From CAYPOY01 sp964412395 (lineage in GTDB: Bacteria; Chloroflexota; Anaerolineae; B4-G1), in NCBI GenBank assembly GCA_964412395.1, contig CAYPOY010000187.1, forward strand, positions 1-9,871: a DNA stretch of 9,871 nucleotides, written 5' to 3'. This document shows positions 1 through 6,600 of the stretch, one piece after another; within the stretch, counting starts at the first letter, position 1; every line of letters starts with the position of its first letter. The position numbers were made by a program, and so were the translations under genes. Below the pieces are notes generated by a model. That model was not told the origin of the DNA. It saw nothing but the letters and a program-made list of their open reading frames with translations, and ran no database searches.

Positions 1-2
1 AC

Positions 3-1394
3 CTGGGGCTGATGCTCGGCTGTCCGCACATCTACATCAAGGACGAGCGACAGGGGCCGACTGGCTCGTTCAAAGACCGGCAGGCATCACTGGCCATCTC
101 AGTGATGAAGGAGCATAACGTGACTGAGGCGGTCGTCGCCTCCACTGGCAACGTCGCCATCTCTTACTCGGCCTACTCCGCGCTGGCCGGCATCAAAATG
201 TGGGCCTTTCTCACCAGCCTGGTGCCCTCTGAGAAGATGCGCGAGGTGGCGCTCTACGGCAGCGAAGTGATCAAAGTGACCGCCACCTATGACCAGACCA
301 AGAAAGTCGCAGCAGATTTTGCAGCCCGTAAGGGAATTTTCATAGATCGAGGCATCCGGGGCATCTCGGCCCGCGAGGCCATGAAAACCGTCGCTTTCGA
401 GACCGCCGAACAACTCCCCGGGTTGATCGGCCCTGGCGATACTCTCTGGCGCACACCCGACTGGTACATCCAGGCCGTCAGTGGGGGAATGGGGCCAGTG
501 GGCGTGTGGAAAGCATACGAGGAGCTGATCATGCTGGGGCTGGTGGATCGGATGCCGAAACTGGCCTGCATCCAGGTCGCTGGCTGCGCGCCGATGGTCC
601 ATTCCTTTAACAAAGGGCTGGAGGAGGCCAAGCCGGTCCTCAACCCGCAGACGCTGGTCATCACCATCGCTACCGGCAGCCCCGGCCCCGCCTACTCTTT
701 CCTGGCCCGGGTCATCCGGGAACACGGCGGCGCCTTCGAAGCGGTCAGCGACGAGGAGACTTTCCGCGCCATGCATGTGATGGCTAAGTTGGACGGCATC
801 TCAATGGAACCGGCGGCAGCGACTGCCTTCGCCGGACTGTTCAAACTGCTCAGCAAGGGCGTGATCCGGCGCGATGAGATCATCGTTGTCAACTGCTCCG
901 GCCACACTTTCCCGGTCGAAAAGCACCTCCTGGGAGACAGGTGGGCACGGACGGTGGAGTTGCCCACAGAGACGCCGGGCGTAAAGGAGGGACTGCTGGG
1001 CTCGCTGGGACAGCTCAACGGGCGAGTGCGGACCATCGCCATTATCGAGGACGACCCCCAAGCCACTCTGTTGCTGCGGCGCATCCTGCAGACGCGAGGC
1101 GAGTACCAGATTTTCGAGGCTCCCGACGGAGCCGCAGGCCTCGAGTTGGTGCGCTGCAAACGGCCCGACGTCATCCTGCTGGATCTGATGATGCCTGGTA
1201 TGGACGGCTTTGAGGTGCTAGAAGCTCTTAAGGCTGACGAGAAAGTGAGCGACGTGCCGGTGATTGTCATCACAGCCAAGGAACTGACTACGGCCGAGCG
1301 AGAGCGCCTCGGCGGCCAGATTGAGACGTTGATGCAAAAGGGCTCCTTCACCGACGAAGAACTGTTGGAAGAGATCCTGAAGCGGGCGGCATGA
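3..1394 (+). CDS. Threonine synthase-like PLP enzyme fused to a response-regulator receiver domain (5' partial)
   Basis: The reading frame is already open at the window edge, so the N-terminus is missing. Residues are numbered from the Met at position 12. Residues 1-310 are a fold-type II PLP enzyme of the threonine synthase family, which converts O-phosphohomoserine to threonine. Seen: the Schiff-base lysine motif GPTGSFKDR (K21), the ASTGN phosphate/substrate loop (43-47), the glycine-rich SGGMGP loop (157-162) and NCSGHTFP near the domain end. A linker (about 311-338) leads to a receiver domain (339-460). This has the acidic cluster EDD (346-348), phospho-acceptor D391 in LLDLMMPGMDG, T421 and the conserved K443 in MQKG. 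All receiver key residues are present, so it should be phosphorylatable. No stop or frameshift separates the two domains. Threonine synthases normally lack a receiver domain, so regulation of the enzyme by phosphorylation is an inference. A related PLP lyase such as a cysteate synthase is possible instead. Confidence 0.85.
   Translation: MGLMLGCPHIYIKDERQGPTGSFKDRQASLAISVMKEHNVTEAVVASTGNVAISYSAYSALAGIKMWAFLTSLVPSEKMREVALYGSEVIKVTATYDQTKKVAADFAARKGIFIDRGIRGISAREAMKTVAFETAEQLPGLIGPGDTLWRTPDWYIQAVSGGMGPVGVWKAYEELIMLGLVDRMPKLACIQVAGCAPMVHSFNKGLEEAKPVLNPQTLVITIATGSPGPAYSFLARVIREHGGAFEAVSDEETFRAMHVMAKLDGISMEPAAATAFAGLFKLLSKGVIRRDEIIVVNCSGHTFPVEKHLLGDRWARTVELPTETPGVKEGLLGSLGQLNGRVRTIAIIEDDPQATLLLRRILQTRGEYQIFEAPDGAAGLELVRCKRPDVILLDLMMPGMDGFEVLEALKADEKVSDVPVIVITAKELTTAERERLGGQIETLMQKGSFTDEELLEEILKRAA
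983..990 (+). promoter_or_regulatory. Internal Shine-Dalgarno-like sequence at the domain junction
   Basis: AAAGGAGG lies in the linker codons (Lys-Glu-Gly) between the PLP enzyme and the receiver domain. The only in-frame start-like codons close behind are CTG at 993 and 996. A GTG at 1026, exactly where a stand-alone receiver would begin, is 35 nt away, which is too far for normal initiation. It may be chance, a remnant of two separate genes, or a weak internal start. Confidence 0.3.
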
Positions 1395-1423
1395 ATGGAT
1401 TGCAGACTGTCTACTCCCGCTTC
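1379..1423. repeat. Inverted repeat spanning both convergent stop codons
   Basis: GAAGCGGG (1379-1386) and CCCGCTTC (1416-1423) form a perfect 8-bp inverted repeat with a 29-nt loop. The loop contains the stop codon of the synthase-receiver gene (1392-1394) and that of the converging transporter gene (1411-1413). No T-run follows on either strand, so it is at best a weak, possibly bidirectional terminator. Confidence 0.35.
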
Positions 1424-2355
1424 CACTCCAGAGGCACGTTGCCCTCCGCCAGGCGCAACCCAGAGTCGCGAGCCATCAGCACCATGCTGGCTACCAGCAG
1501 CACGCCCCCAACCCACTGCACCAGTGTCAGCCGCTCGCTCAGCAGCAGGAAAGCCAACACCAGACTGACCAGCAGTTCCAGCAGGCCGACCAACGACGTC
1601 TCGACTCCTCCCACCCGCTGGAGTGCGCTGAACATCGCCAGCCGTGAGAGGGCCGTTGTCAATCCCAGCGCCAGGATGGCGGCCCAACCGGCGGTCGTGA
1701 TAGGCTCCACCGCCGCTTGCTGTATAGGGGCCTGCAACACCCGCGCCAGGCCGACTACACAGGCCATCGCCGTCAGAATGTAGAGTGTCGCCGTGCGCGA
1801 TGGGACGTCGGCCAGTACCCATTGTCCCAACACCAGGTGCCAGCCATAGGTCGCCGCCGAGGCGACCATCAGTGTCACCCCCAGCCAATCCAGTTCGCCC
1901 GGTCCCGCGCGCGTCAAGAGATAGATTCCCAGCATCGAAAGCGACAGCCGCACCAGCGTGAGGCGCGTCAGTGGTTGCCCGGCAGCGAAAAGGAACAGCA
2001 CCACCCATAACGGATAAAGCGTATTGAGCAGCGCGGCGTGGGAGGCGTTGAGGCGTGAAAGACTTGTGTAGTAGAGTAGCGAACCGAAGCCATTGACCAC
2101 ACCAACACTGATGCACCCGATCAGACCACGCCAGGAGACGGTGATCTCGTGGCGCCAGAAGAAGGCAAAGGCCAGCCAGATGAGCAACGCCGCCACCAGC
2201 GTGCGAAAGGCGGCCAGGGTAAACGGCGCGACGCCGCCCCGGTAAGCCAGTTTGCCCAGAATGGGCGCCCAACCCAGAAAGAAACTGGCCGCCACCGTGC
2301 TCACGACCCCCCAACGTTGCTCGCGGCTTATCCGCCACCTTTGTTCATTGTTCAT
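1411..2355 (-). CDS. EamA/DMT-family membrane transporter
   Basis: This 314-residue protein has the size and hydrophobic pattern of drug/metabolite transporter (DMT) superfamily members with about ten transmembrane helices. Two EamA repeats are visible, at about residues 16-147 and 157-294. Family-typical features include a hydrophobic first helix followed by the APFTLAAFRTL segment, the ALLNTLYPLWVVLF segment at helices 4-5, and in repeat two the ETSLVGLLELLVSLVLAFLLLSERL segment. The substrate cannot be told from sequence; relatives export amino acids or other metabolites. An in-frame TGA lies two codons upstream of the chosen ATG (2355), so this is the most upstream start possible, and it falls inside the heptanucleotide array. 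No Shine-Dalgarno precedes it. A GTG at codon 18 (2304), just before helix 1, is an alternative start. The gene converges on the synthase-receiver gene with a 16-bp gap and is divergent from the small exported-protein gene. Confidence 0.9.
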   Translation of the reverse strand: MNNEQRWRISREQRWGVVSTVAASFFLGWAPILGKLAYRGGVAPFTLAAFRTLVAALLIWLAFAFFWRHEITVSWRGLIGCISVGVVNGFGSLLYYTSLSRLNASHAALLNTLYPLWVVLFLFAAGQPLTRLTLVRLSLSMLGIYLLTRAGPGELDWLGVTLMVASAATYGWHLVLGQWVLADVPSRTATLYILTAMACVVGLARVLQAPIQQAAVEPITTAGWAAILALGLTTALSRLAMFSALQRVGGVETSLVGLLELLVSLVLAFLLLSERLTLVQWVGGVLLVASMVLMARDSGLRLAEGNVPLEWKRE

Positions 2356-2450
2356 TCGTCATTCGCCATTCGTCATTCGCCATTCGTCATTCGCCATTCG
2401 CCATTCGTCATTCGTCATTCGTCATTCGCCATTTGTCATTGGTCATTGAT
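2346..2450. repeat. Heptanucleotide tandem array, 15 units of CATTCGY
   Basis: Fifteen head-to-tail 7-bp units lie between two divergent genes. The central eleven (2353-2429) are exactly CATTCGT or CATTCGC. The first unit (CATTGTT) and the last three (CATTTGT, CATTGGT, CATTGAT) are degenerate. On the minus strand every unit contributes an ATG, and one of them (2353-2355) is the transporter's start codon. At the right edge a degenerate unit supplies the TTGTCA -35 box of the rightward promoter. Heptamer arrays of this kind can change copy number by slippage. Confidence 0.95.
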
Positions 2451-2461
2451 TGTGCTACACT
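2433..2461 (+). promoter_or_regulatory. Sigma70-type extended -10 promoter for the small exported protein
   Basis: The -35 box TTGTCA (2433-2438), a 17-bp spacer and the -10 box TACACT (2456-2461) preceded by TGC (2453-2455) form a good extended -10 promoter. Transcription would start near 2468-2469, at the ATG of the next gene. The -35 box is formed by the last, degenerate heptamer units. Confidence 0.6.
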
Positions 2462-2468
2462 CTTACCG

Positions 2469-3047
2469 ATGACTCCGAGACAGAAACGCATCATCGTTAC
2501 TCTGGCAACCGCCAACATTGCGATCATCCTGGCCCTGGTGGTGCTCGTGACACGCCCGACCAGCATCCATACCCCCACACTCCCACACCCCCATACCCCT
2601 ACCACCCCAGCGGAGGCCTGCCAGACTTCGCCGAGCTCAGCCGATGTGTGGCAAGCCACGCAATTGTTGGCCCAGGCCGGACTGGGCGGGACGGTGACGC
2701 TGCCTCCCGACGGCTCACTCTGCTTCGAAATCGTCTATCCCCTCGCACCAGGCCATGCGGCCACCCCCCCCGTCCCCCCCGAAGCGGAGGGGAGTGACAT
2801 AGAACGGGCTGCTCAATCGGTCTGGACCGCCTTCGACGTCGCGCTGGCCCTCCAGGAACAGGAGGGTGAATGTGCCACCTTCACCCAGGTCCAGGTCATG
2901 ATCCTTGCCTCTGGCATCCAGACCGACACCCAGATCAGCGCGAGCGTGAGCGCGGCAGACCTGGCGGACTTCAGCGCCGGCGAACTAAGCGAGGATGAGT
3001 TCATCAAGCGCGTGACCTACACTACGAACGCAATACGTAGACCGTAA
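2469..3047 (+). CDS. Small exported or membrane-anchored protein of unknown function
   Basis: I do not recognise a family for this 192-residue protein. Residues 1-7 are polar and basic, and residues 8-28 form one hydrophobic helix that serves as an uncleaved anchor or signal sequence. A low-complexity Pro/Thr/His linker follows (about 30-48), and then an extracytoplasmic domain of about 140 residues. Three cysteines (C51, C85, C135) could allow a disulfide; none sits in a recognisable lipobox. The C-terminal half (about 109-192) is acidic and probably helical. The ATG at 2469 was chosen because the frame upstream runs back through the promoter into the heptamer array and the promoter predicts transcription starting at this ATG. 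No Shine-Dalgarno is present, consistent with leaderless translation. The coding strand carries C-runs near 2764-2780. The protein may be lineage-specific. Confidence 0.7.
   Translation: MTPRQKRIIVTLATANIAIILALVVLVTRPTSIHTPTLPHPHTPTTPAEACQTSPSSADVWQATQLLAQAGLGGTVTLPPDGSLCFEIVYPLAPGHAATPPVPPEAEGSDIERAAQSVWTAFDVALALQEQEGECATFTQVQVMILASGIQTDTQISASVSAADLADFSAGELSEDEFIKRVTYTTNAIRRP
2566..2608. repeat. C/A-rich low-complexity tract coding a Pro/His/Thr linker
   Basis: This irregular repeat of CCCACAC- and CCCATAC-like words sits within the small exported-protein gene. It encodes the proline-, threonine- and histidine-rich spacer between the membrane helix and the external domain. Such tracts slip easily, so linker length may vary between strains. 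Confidence 0.6.
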
Positions 3048-3095
3048 AGTGACCCCACAACGAGCACCTCTCACGCATCACGCATTACATATTAG

Positions 3096-3124
3096 ATTGT
3101 AGCCTGTGAGCCCGCAAAAGTCAA
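3096..3124 (-). promoter_or_regulatory. Leftward sigma70-type promoter candidate (antisense)
   Basis: Read on the minus strand, a TTGACT -35 box (3124-3119), a 17-nt spacer and a TACAAT -10 box (3101-3096) each match five of six consensus positions. Transcription would start near 3089 and run leftward into the 3' end of the small exported-protein gene. No convincing leftward gene follows, so the product would be an antisense RNA. Confidence 0.4.
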
Positions 3125-3149
3125 CCTCACTCGAACACAATCCAGCCAC

Positions 3150-3263
3150 GCGGAGCGTTGAAACGCCCCGCTGATACTCAAAACCTGTTGGAAACAGGTT
3201 TCGCCAGTGCGTTTTCAACGCACTTTGTGATATCAGCCGGTGATTTCAGATTTCAATCATCGG
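3150..3263. repeat. Cluster of four hairpins with a shared GTTGRAAAC loop core (REP-like)
   Basis: Hairpin 1 (3150-3171) pairs GCGGAGCGT with ACGCCCCGC, with one mismatch. Hairpin 2 (3181-3201) is a perfect 9-bp stem, AAACCTGTT/AACAGGTTT, with loop GGA. Hairpin 3 (3206-3224) is a perfect 8-bp stem, AGTGCGTT/AACGCACT, with loop TTC. Hairpin 4 (3237-3263) pairs CCGGTGATT with AATCATCGG with one G-U pair. GCTGATA (3170-3176) and TATCAGC (3231-3237) can close an outer stem around hairpins 2 and 3, which would compete with the ends of hairpins 1 and 4. Hairpins 1 and 2, and the reverse complement of 3, all centre on GTTG(G/A)AAAC. This looks like a palindromic repeat element or a structured RNA; copies elsewhere cannot be tested here. 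Confidence 0.6.
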
Positions 3264-3275
3264 CGGGCAGTTTTT
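3237..3275 (+). terminator. Possible intrinsic terminator upstream of the protease promoter
   Basis: Hairpin 4 (3237-3263) is followed after seven bases by TTTTT (3271-3275). The gap between stem and T-run is longer than in a classical terminator. Its place between the upstream gene and the next promoter fits a terminator for the small exported-protein transcript. Confidence 0.35.
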
Positions 3276-3323
3276 GACTCTCTGTCCCAAATACGATACG
3301 TTCCCTTATACGATGTTGACATG

Positions 3324-3352
3324 TTGACAAGCAGCACGAGATGTGCTATAGT
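3324..3352 (+). promoter_or_regulatory. Near-consensus promoter of the protease gene
   Basis: A perfect -35 box TTGACA (3324-3329), a 17-bp spacer and TATAGT (3347-3352) with TGC in front (3344-3346) make this the best promoter in the window. Transcription should start near 3359. An 8-bp tandem duplication ATGTTGAC (3313-3320 and 3321-3328) gives a second TTGACA at 3316 with unusable spacing (25 bp). ATACGAT also occurs twice just upstream (3291-3297, 3308-3314), a possible regulator site. Confidence 0.75.
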
Positions 3353-3571
3353 TACACGTGTTCCACCGTTTCTGGCTTCTTAACGCTTAGCTCCTCAAGA
3401 AAAAAAACGCCAATGGTAGTATCCTCAGCAATTCGCCATCACATCACTGGGTCAGCCCATTTTCGTCTCTTTACACCGTTCAGCAAGTGCAGACGGCCGA
3501 TGGATAATGACACCGACCGTCACTTTGCTTGACCGACTCCGGGTACGTGCACACGTTTTAAACGACGAGCT

Positions 3572-3583
3572 AAAGGAGGTGAT
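3572..3583 (+). promoter_or_regulatory. Isolated full-length Shine-Dalgarno sequence in the leader
   Basis: AAAGGAGGTGAT is a complete complement of the usual 16S rRNA 3' end, stronger than the protease's own RBS 80 nt downstream. It serves only tiny ORFs: TTG at 3589 (9-nt spacing, 10 codons) or ATG at 3582 (2-nt spacing, 10 codons). It could be a leader-peptide RBS, or an SD-like mRNA-stabilising ribosome-binding site like that known for Bacillus cry3A. Confidence 0.6.
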
Positions 3584-3588
3584 GTTTA

Positions 3589-3621
3589 TTGGGCGGTTCA
3601 TTCTCTGCAGATGATGATTAA
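3589..3621 (+). CDS. Candidate 10-codon leader peptide
   Basis: A TTG codon lies 9 nt behind the perfect Shine-Dalgarno and opens a ten-codon frame, M-G-G-S-F-S-A-D-D-D, ending at TAA. An alternative ATG at 3582 gives M-F-I-G-R-F-I-L-C-R; its TGA (3612-3614) overlaps an ATG at 3611 that opens a further ten-codon frame ending at 3643. All stop before the protease RBS. Neither peptide is recognised. Translation is inferred only from the RBS, and a regulatory role for translation here is speculative. Confidence 0.25.
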   Translation: MGGSFSADDD

Positions 3622-3652
3622 CTTCTATATTCGATCTCACTGACAGTAACGC

Positions 3653-3664
3653 AAAAGGAGGAAA
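3653..3664 (+). promoter_or_regulatory. Ribosome binding site of the protease
   Basis: AAAAGGAGGAAA has its GGAGG core at 3657-3661, six bases before the ATG at 3668. This fixes the protease start. Confidence 0.9.
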
Positions 3665-3667
3665 TAG

Positions 3668-6600
3668 ATGATACGCAAAACCTTATGGAGGGCGATGACT
3701 GCGCTGATCATTCTCAGCCTGGTGATCCCCTTTGTGCAGGCAGCTCCGGCGATGGAGCAACCTGCAGCACCCGCCTTTCAGGAGCCGCCTCCGAAACGGC
3801 ACAAGCCCCCGACCGACGAACTGCAACGGGTCGAGGAGGTCACGCCCGAACTGGCACTGAGCAAGATTGACCCCTTGCTGCGCGACGCGGCCGAGGAGGG
3901 CGGCAAAGACCTGGTTGACCTGTATGTGTCTGTCCTGGCAGGTACAGATTTGAGTAAGTACCTGTCGCGCATAATCGTGCGCCCCGCCATCTTCGGCGGT
4001 ACGCAGAACATCTACGGCCAGACCGCGGCCGGCAACCTGCTCAAAATCGCCCAGGAACCCAATGTGGTCGCGCTGGTGGCGGTCGGCGGCGAGATGCGCG
4101 AAAAGCCCTACGACCCGGAGATAGATAACGCTCCGGACAGGGCCGCCAACCTGGCCCGCCTGGAGGCACTGCGCGCCAACGAACTAACCTACGCCGAGGC
4201 ACAGGCTAAGGCTGGCGAAGTGGGCGCCGCAGGCTGGTTCGACGTGCTGGACGGCCATAAGTCGAGCGCTGCCTGGGAGAAAGGTTTCACCGGCGAGGGT
4301 GTGATCCTCGGTGTGCTGGACGACGGCATTGACTTTGGCCACCCCGACCTGCAGGGCACCTACGCCAAGGTAACCGACCCAGACTCACCCTACTATGGCT
4401 GGCCGATGGCCTTCTCGCAGGTCTCGGTGCTGTACTTTATGCAGGATATAGTTTTCGGTGTGGCTGGTATCGCTGAAGGCTGGGCCGGCTCCCGCTGGAC
4501 CGATGCGCAGACCACCTTTGAGGCCCATCCGGAGTTTGGAGGTGGTACAGCCAAAGTCTGGTACCAGCCATTGGGCAGCGGTGTCGTCCACGAGTACACC
4601 ATCCCGACCACCGGCCAGAGCGACTTTTACAAGATGGGCAGCTTCCCCGACAGGAACCTGCTGAACCAGTACGGTGAGCGCGTGGCGGTGCTGGTCGTGG
4701 ACGAGGGCAGGAGCGGTGTCTACGACACGGTGTACGTAGACCTGGACAACGACTATGACTTTACCGACGAGAAGCCGAACACCAGGACCAGCCCAGAGAT
4801 CTACCGCGACATGGACGGTGACGGCTACGCCGACATCTCCGGCGGGCTGCTGGTCTGGATCAGCGACGGCGCAAACACGCCGCCGACGGCCGGCTGGCTG
4901 TGGGGCATCACCTGCGCCGACAGTTCAGCCACGATGAAGGGCTGCCCCGATTCCGGCGAGCTGGTGCTGTTCGCAGGCGCGTTTGACAGCGGCTACACGC
5001 ACGGCACGCAGTGTGCCTCCAACATAGCCGGCCAGGGCGTGGTCAACGACGGGTTGACTGCACAGCCGTTCCGCGTGGGCGGCATGGTCCAGGGCGCTGC
5101 GCCGGAAGTGGGCCTGATGGACTTTGGCAACCACTACTACACCGGCACCGACGAGGACGAGTACCTGGTGGCCGCGTTTGGCTACGACGGTATCGCCAAC
5201 TCGGGCGACGAGGTCCAGATCACCACCAACTCCTACGGCAACTTCTCACAGATGTGGGGCAGTTGGGGCTACTTCGGCCGCCTGATCACAGCGCTGAACA
5301 TGACCGTCGCTCCCCACACCGTGTGGGTCTTCTCGTCCGGCAACGAAGGCCCCGGCTACGGCCCGGAGGAGGGGGATGGCGGCCCGACCACGATCATGGC
5401 CGGCTCTTCAAGCCAGTATGGTTCGACCAACTGGGACTCGATTTCCAAGGCCGACCAGATCATGTATGGCGACGTCACCGCCTTCTTCTCCAAGGGCCCC
5501 AACCGCGACGGTTCGTCCGGCCTGGATGTCCTGGGCAACGGCGGCCGCGGCTCGGGCGACGAGGGGATCAACTACTACGGCTACAACGGCGCAGAATCGT
5601 GGGCCACCTGGGGCGGCACCAGCCGCTCAGGGCCCGTGGTAGGCGGCAACCTGGCCCTGGTCTACCAGGCCTACAAAGCCCGCTACGGCGTGTGGCCCAC
5701 CTGGGACGTGGCCAAGGCACTGCTCAAGAGCGGCGCCACCAACTCGGCCAGCAGCCCCTTCTACCAGGGCGCTGGCGTGGTCAACGCCGACCGCGCAACT
5801 GACCTGGCCGCTGGCATCTATGGCGTGTACGCCACGCCCGACGAGTGGCAGGTGGGTGACTGGGAAGGCACCGAGTATCTCAACTTCGCCAAGGTGGCCT
5901 ACCCCGGCGACACCTTCACCAGGACCTACACCGTCTACAACCCGTCCGGCTACGACATCAGCGTGGGCCTGTCCGACGGCGTGATGACGCTCATCACCAG
6001 GACCGAGACGACCTTCACCACCTCGGACGAGAGCGAAGAGAGCAGCTTCAACTTCCACTCGCCGGACTACCTGATGGAGCTGGACGACAGCCTCATCCCG
6101 GCCGATGCCGAGCTGATGGTCGTGCGCTACGTCCATCCATACAGCACCTTCGACCCGGTCTATGACTATACAGCTAACCCCAACAGCAGTTGGCGCTTCT
6201 TGTTGTATAACTGGACCGACGTCAACGGCGATGGCAACCTGTGGGTGGATGCCGACGGCAATGGCGTGGTCAACCACGTAGATGACGTGGCCACCGGCCC
6301 GGACAACGACGGGTTCTACCGTCCTGACTACTCCGACCCCGACACCGAGATCCAGCAGGGCGAGTACGTCCGCGTGGACTATGACTTCGGTGGGCTGGCT
6401 CAAATGATGATCGTGCGTGATCCGCTCGAGCGCATGGCCGATGGCTACTTCTTCGGCTGGCAGCATCGCTACAACGATGGCACCGTCCCGACGACGACGA
6501 TCGAGATCGGCCTCGAGTTCTACAAGCGGGCCGACTGGGCCTGGCTCAGCCTGAGCGACAGCTCGCTTGACGTTCCGGCCGAAGACGAGGCCGAGTTCGA

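Larger units (their letters stand above)
3359..3667 (+). other. Long 5' leader of the protease mRNA
   Basis: About 309 nt separate the predicted transcription start from the protease ATG. Apart from the two Shine-Dalgarno sequences and tiny ORFs near its 3' end, I see an A8 run (about 3400-3408), one imperfect stem (GACGG near 3491 with CCGTC near 3518) and no match to a riboswitch class I know. Confidence 0.5.

Noticed and set aside
99..776. A 225-codon leftward open frame inside the synthase
   Set aside because: Antisense shadow of a GC-rich coding region; no RBS and no recognisable protein features.
692..2338. A 548-codon leftward open frame across the synthase-receiver 3' end and the transporter
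   Set aside because: It runs antisense to the receiver domain and in another frame of the transporter. Its translation is Arg/Gly-rich without domain sense, while both real genes have clear motifs.
2149..2472. A rightward frame through the heptamer array giving His-Ser-Ser-Phe-Val-Ile-Arg-type repeats
   Set aside because: A 7-bp repeat without stops yields such a frame automatically, and the rest is antisense to the transporter.
3150..3263. CRISPR repeats or a tRNA
   Set aside because: The hairpins differ in stem sequence and have no regular repeat-spacer spacing. The folded shape lacks an acceptor stem, a T-loop and an anticodon arm.
3316..3321. The first TTGACA as the protease -35 box
   Set aside because: It is 25 bp from the -10. 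The second copy at 3324 has the ideal 17 bp.
3341..3532. A 63-codon rightward frame in the protease leader
   Set aside because: Its first ATG overlaps the promoter region upstream of the predicted transcription start, and the later ATG at 3413 has no Shine-Dalgarno.
3359..3667. A known riboswitch in the protease leader
   Set aside because: I looked for the conserved cores of c-di-GMP, TPP, SAM, cobalamin and glycine types and saw none.
5011..5802. A 263-codon rightward open frame overlapping the protease catalytic region
   Set aside because: Arg/Pro/Gly-rich shadow in another frame, with no RBS.
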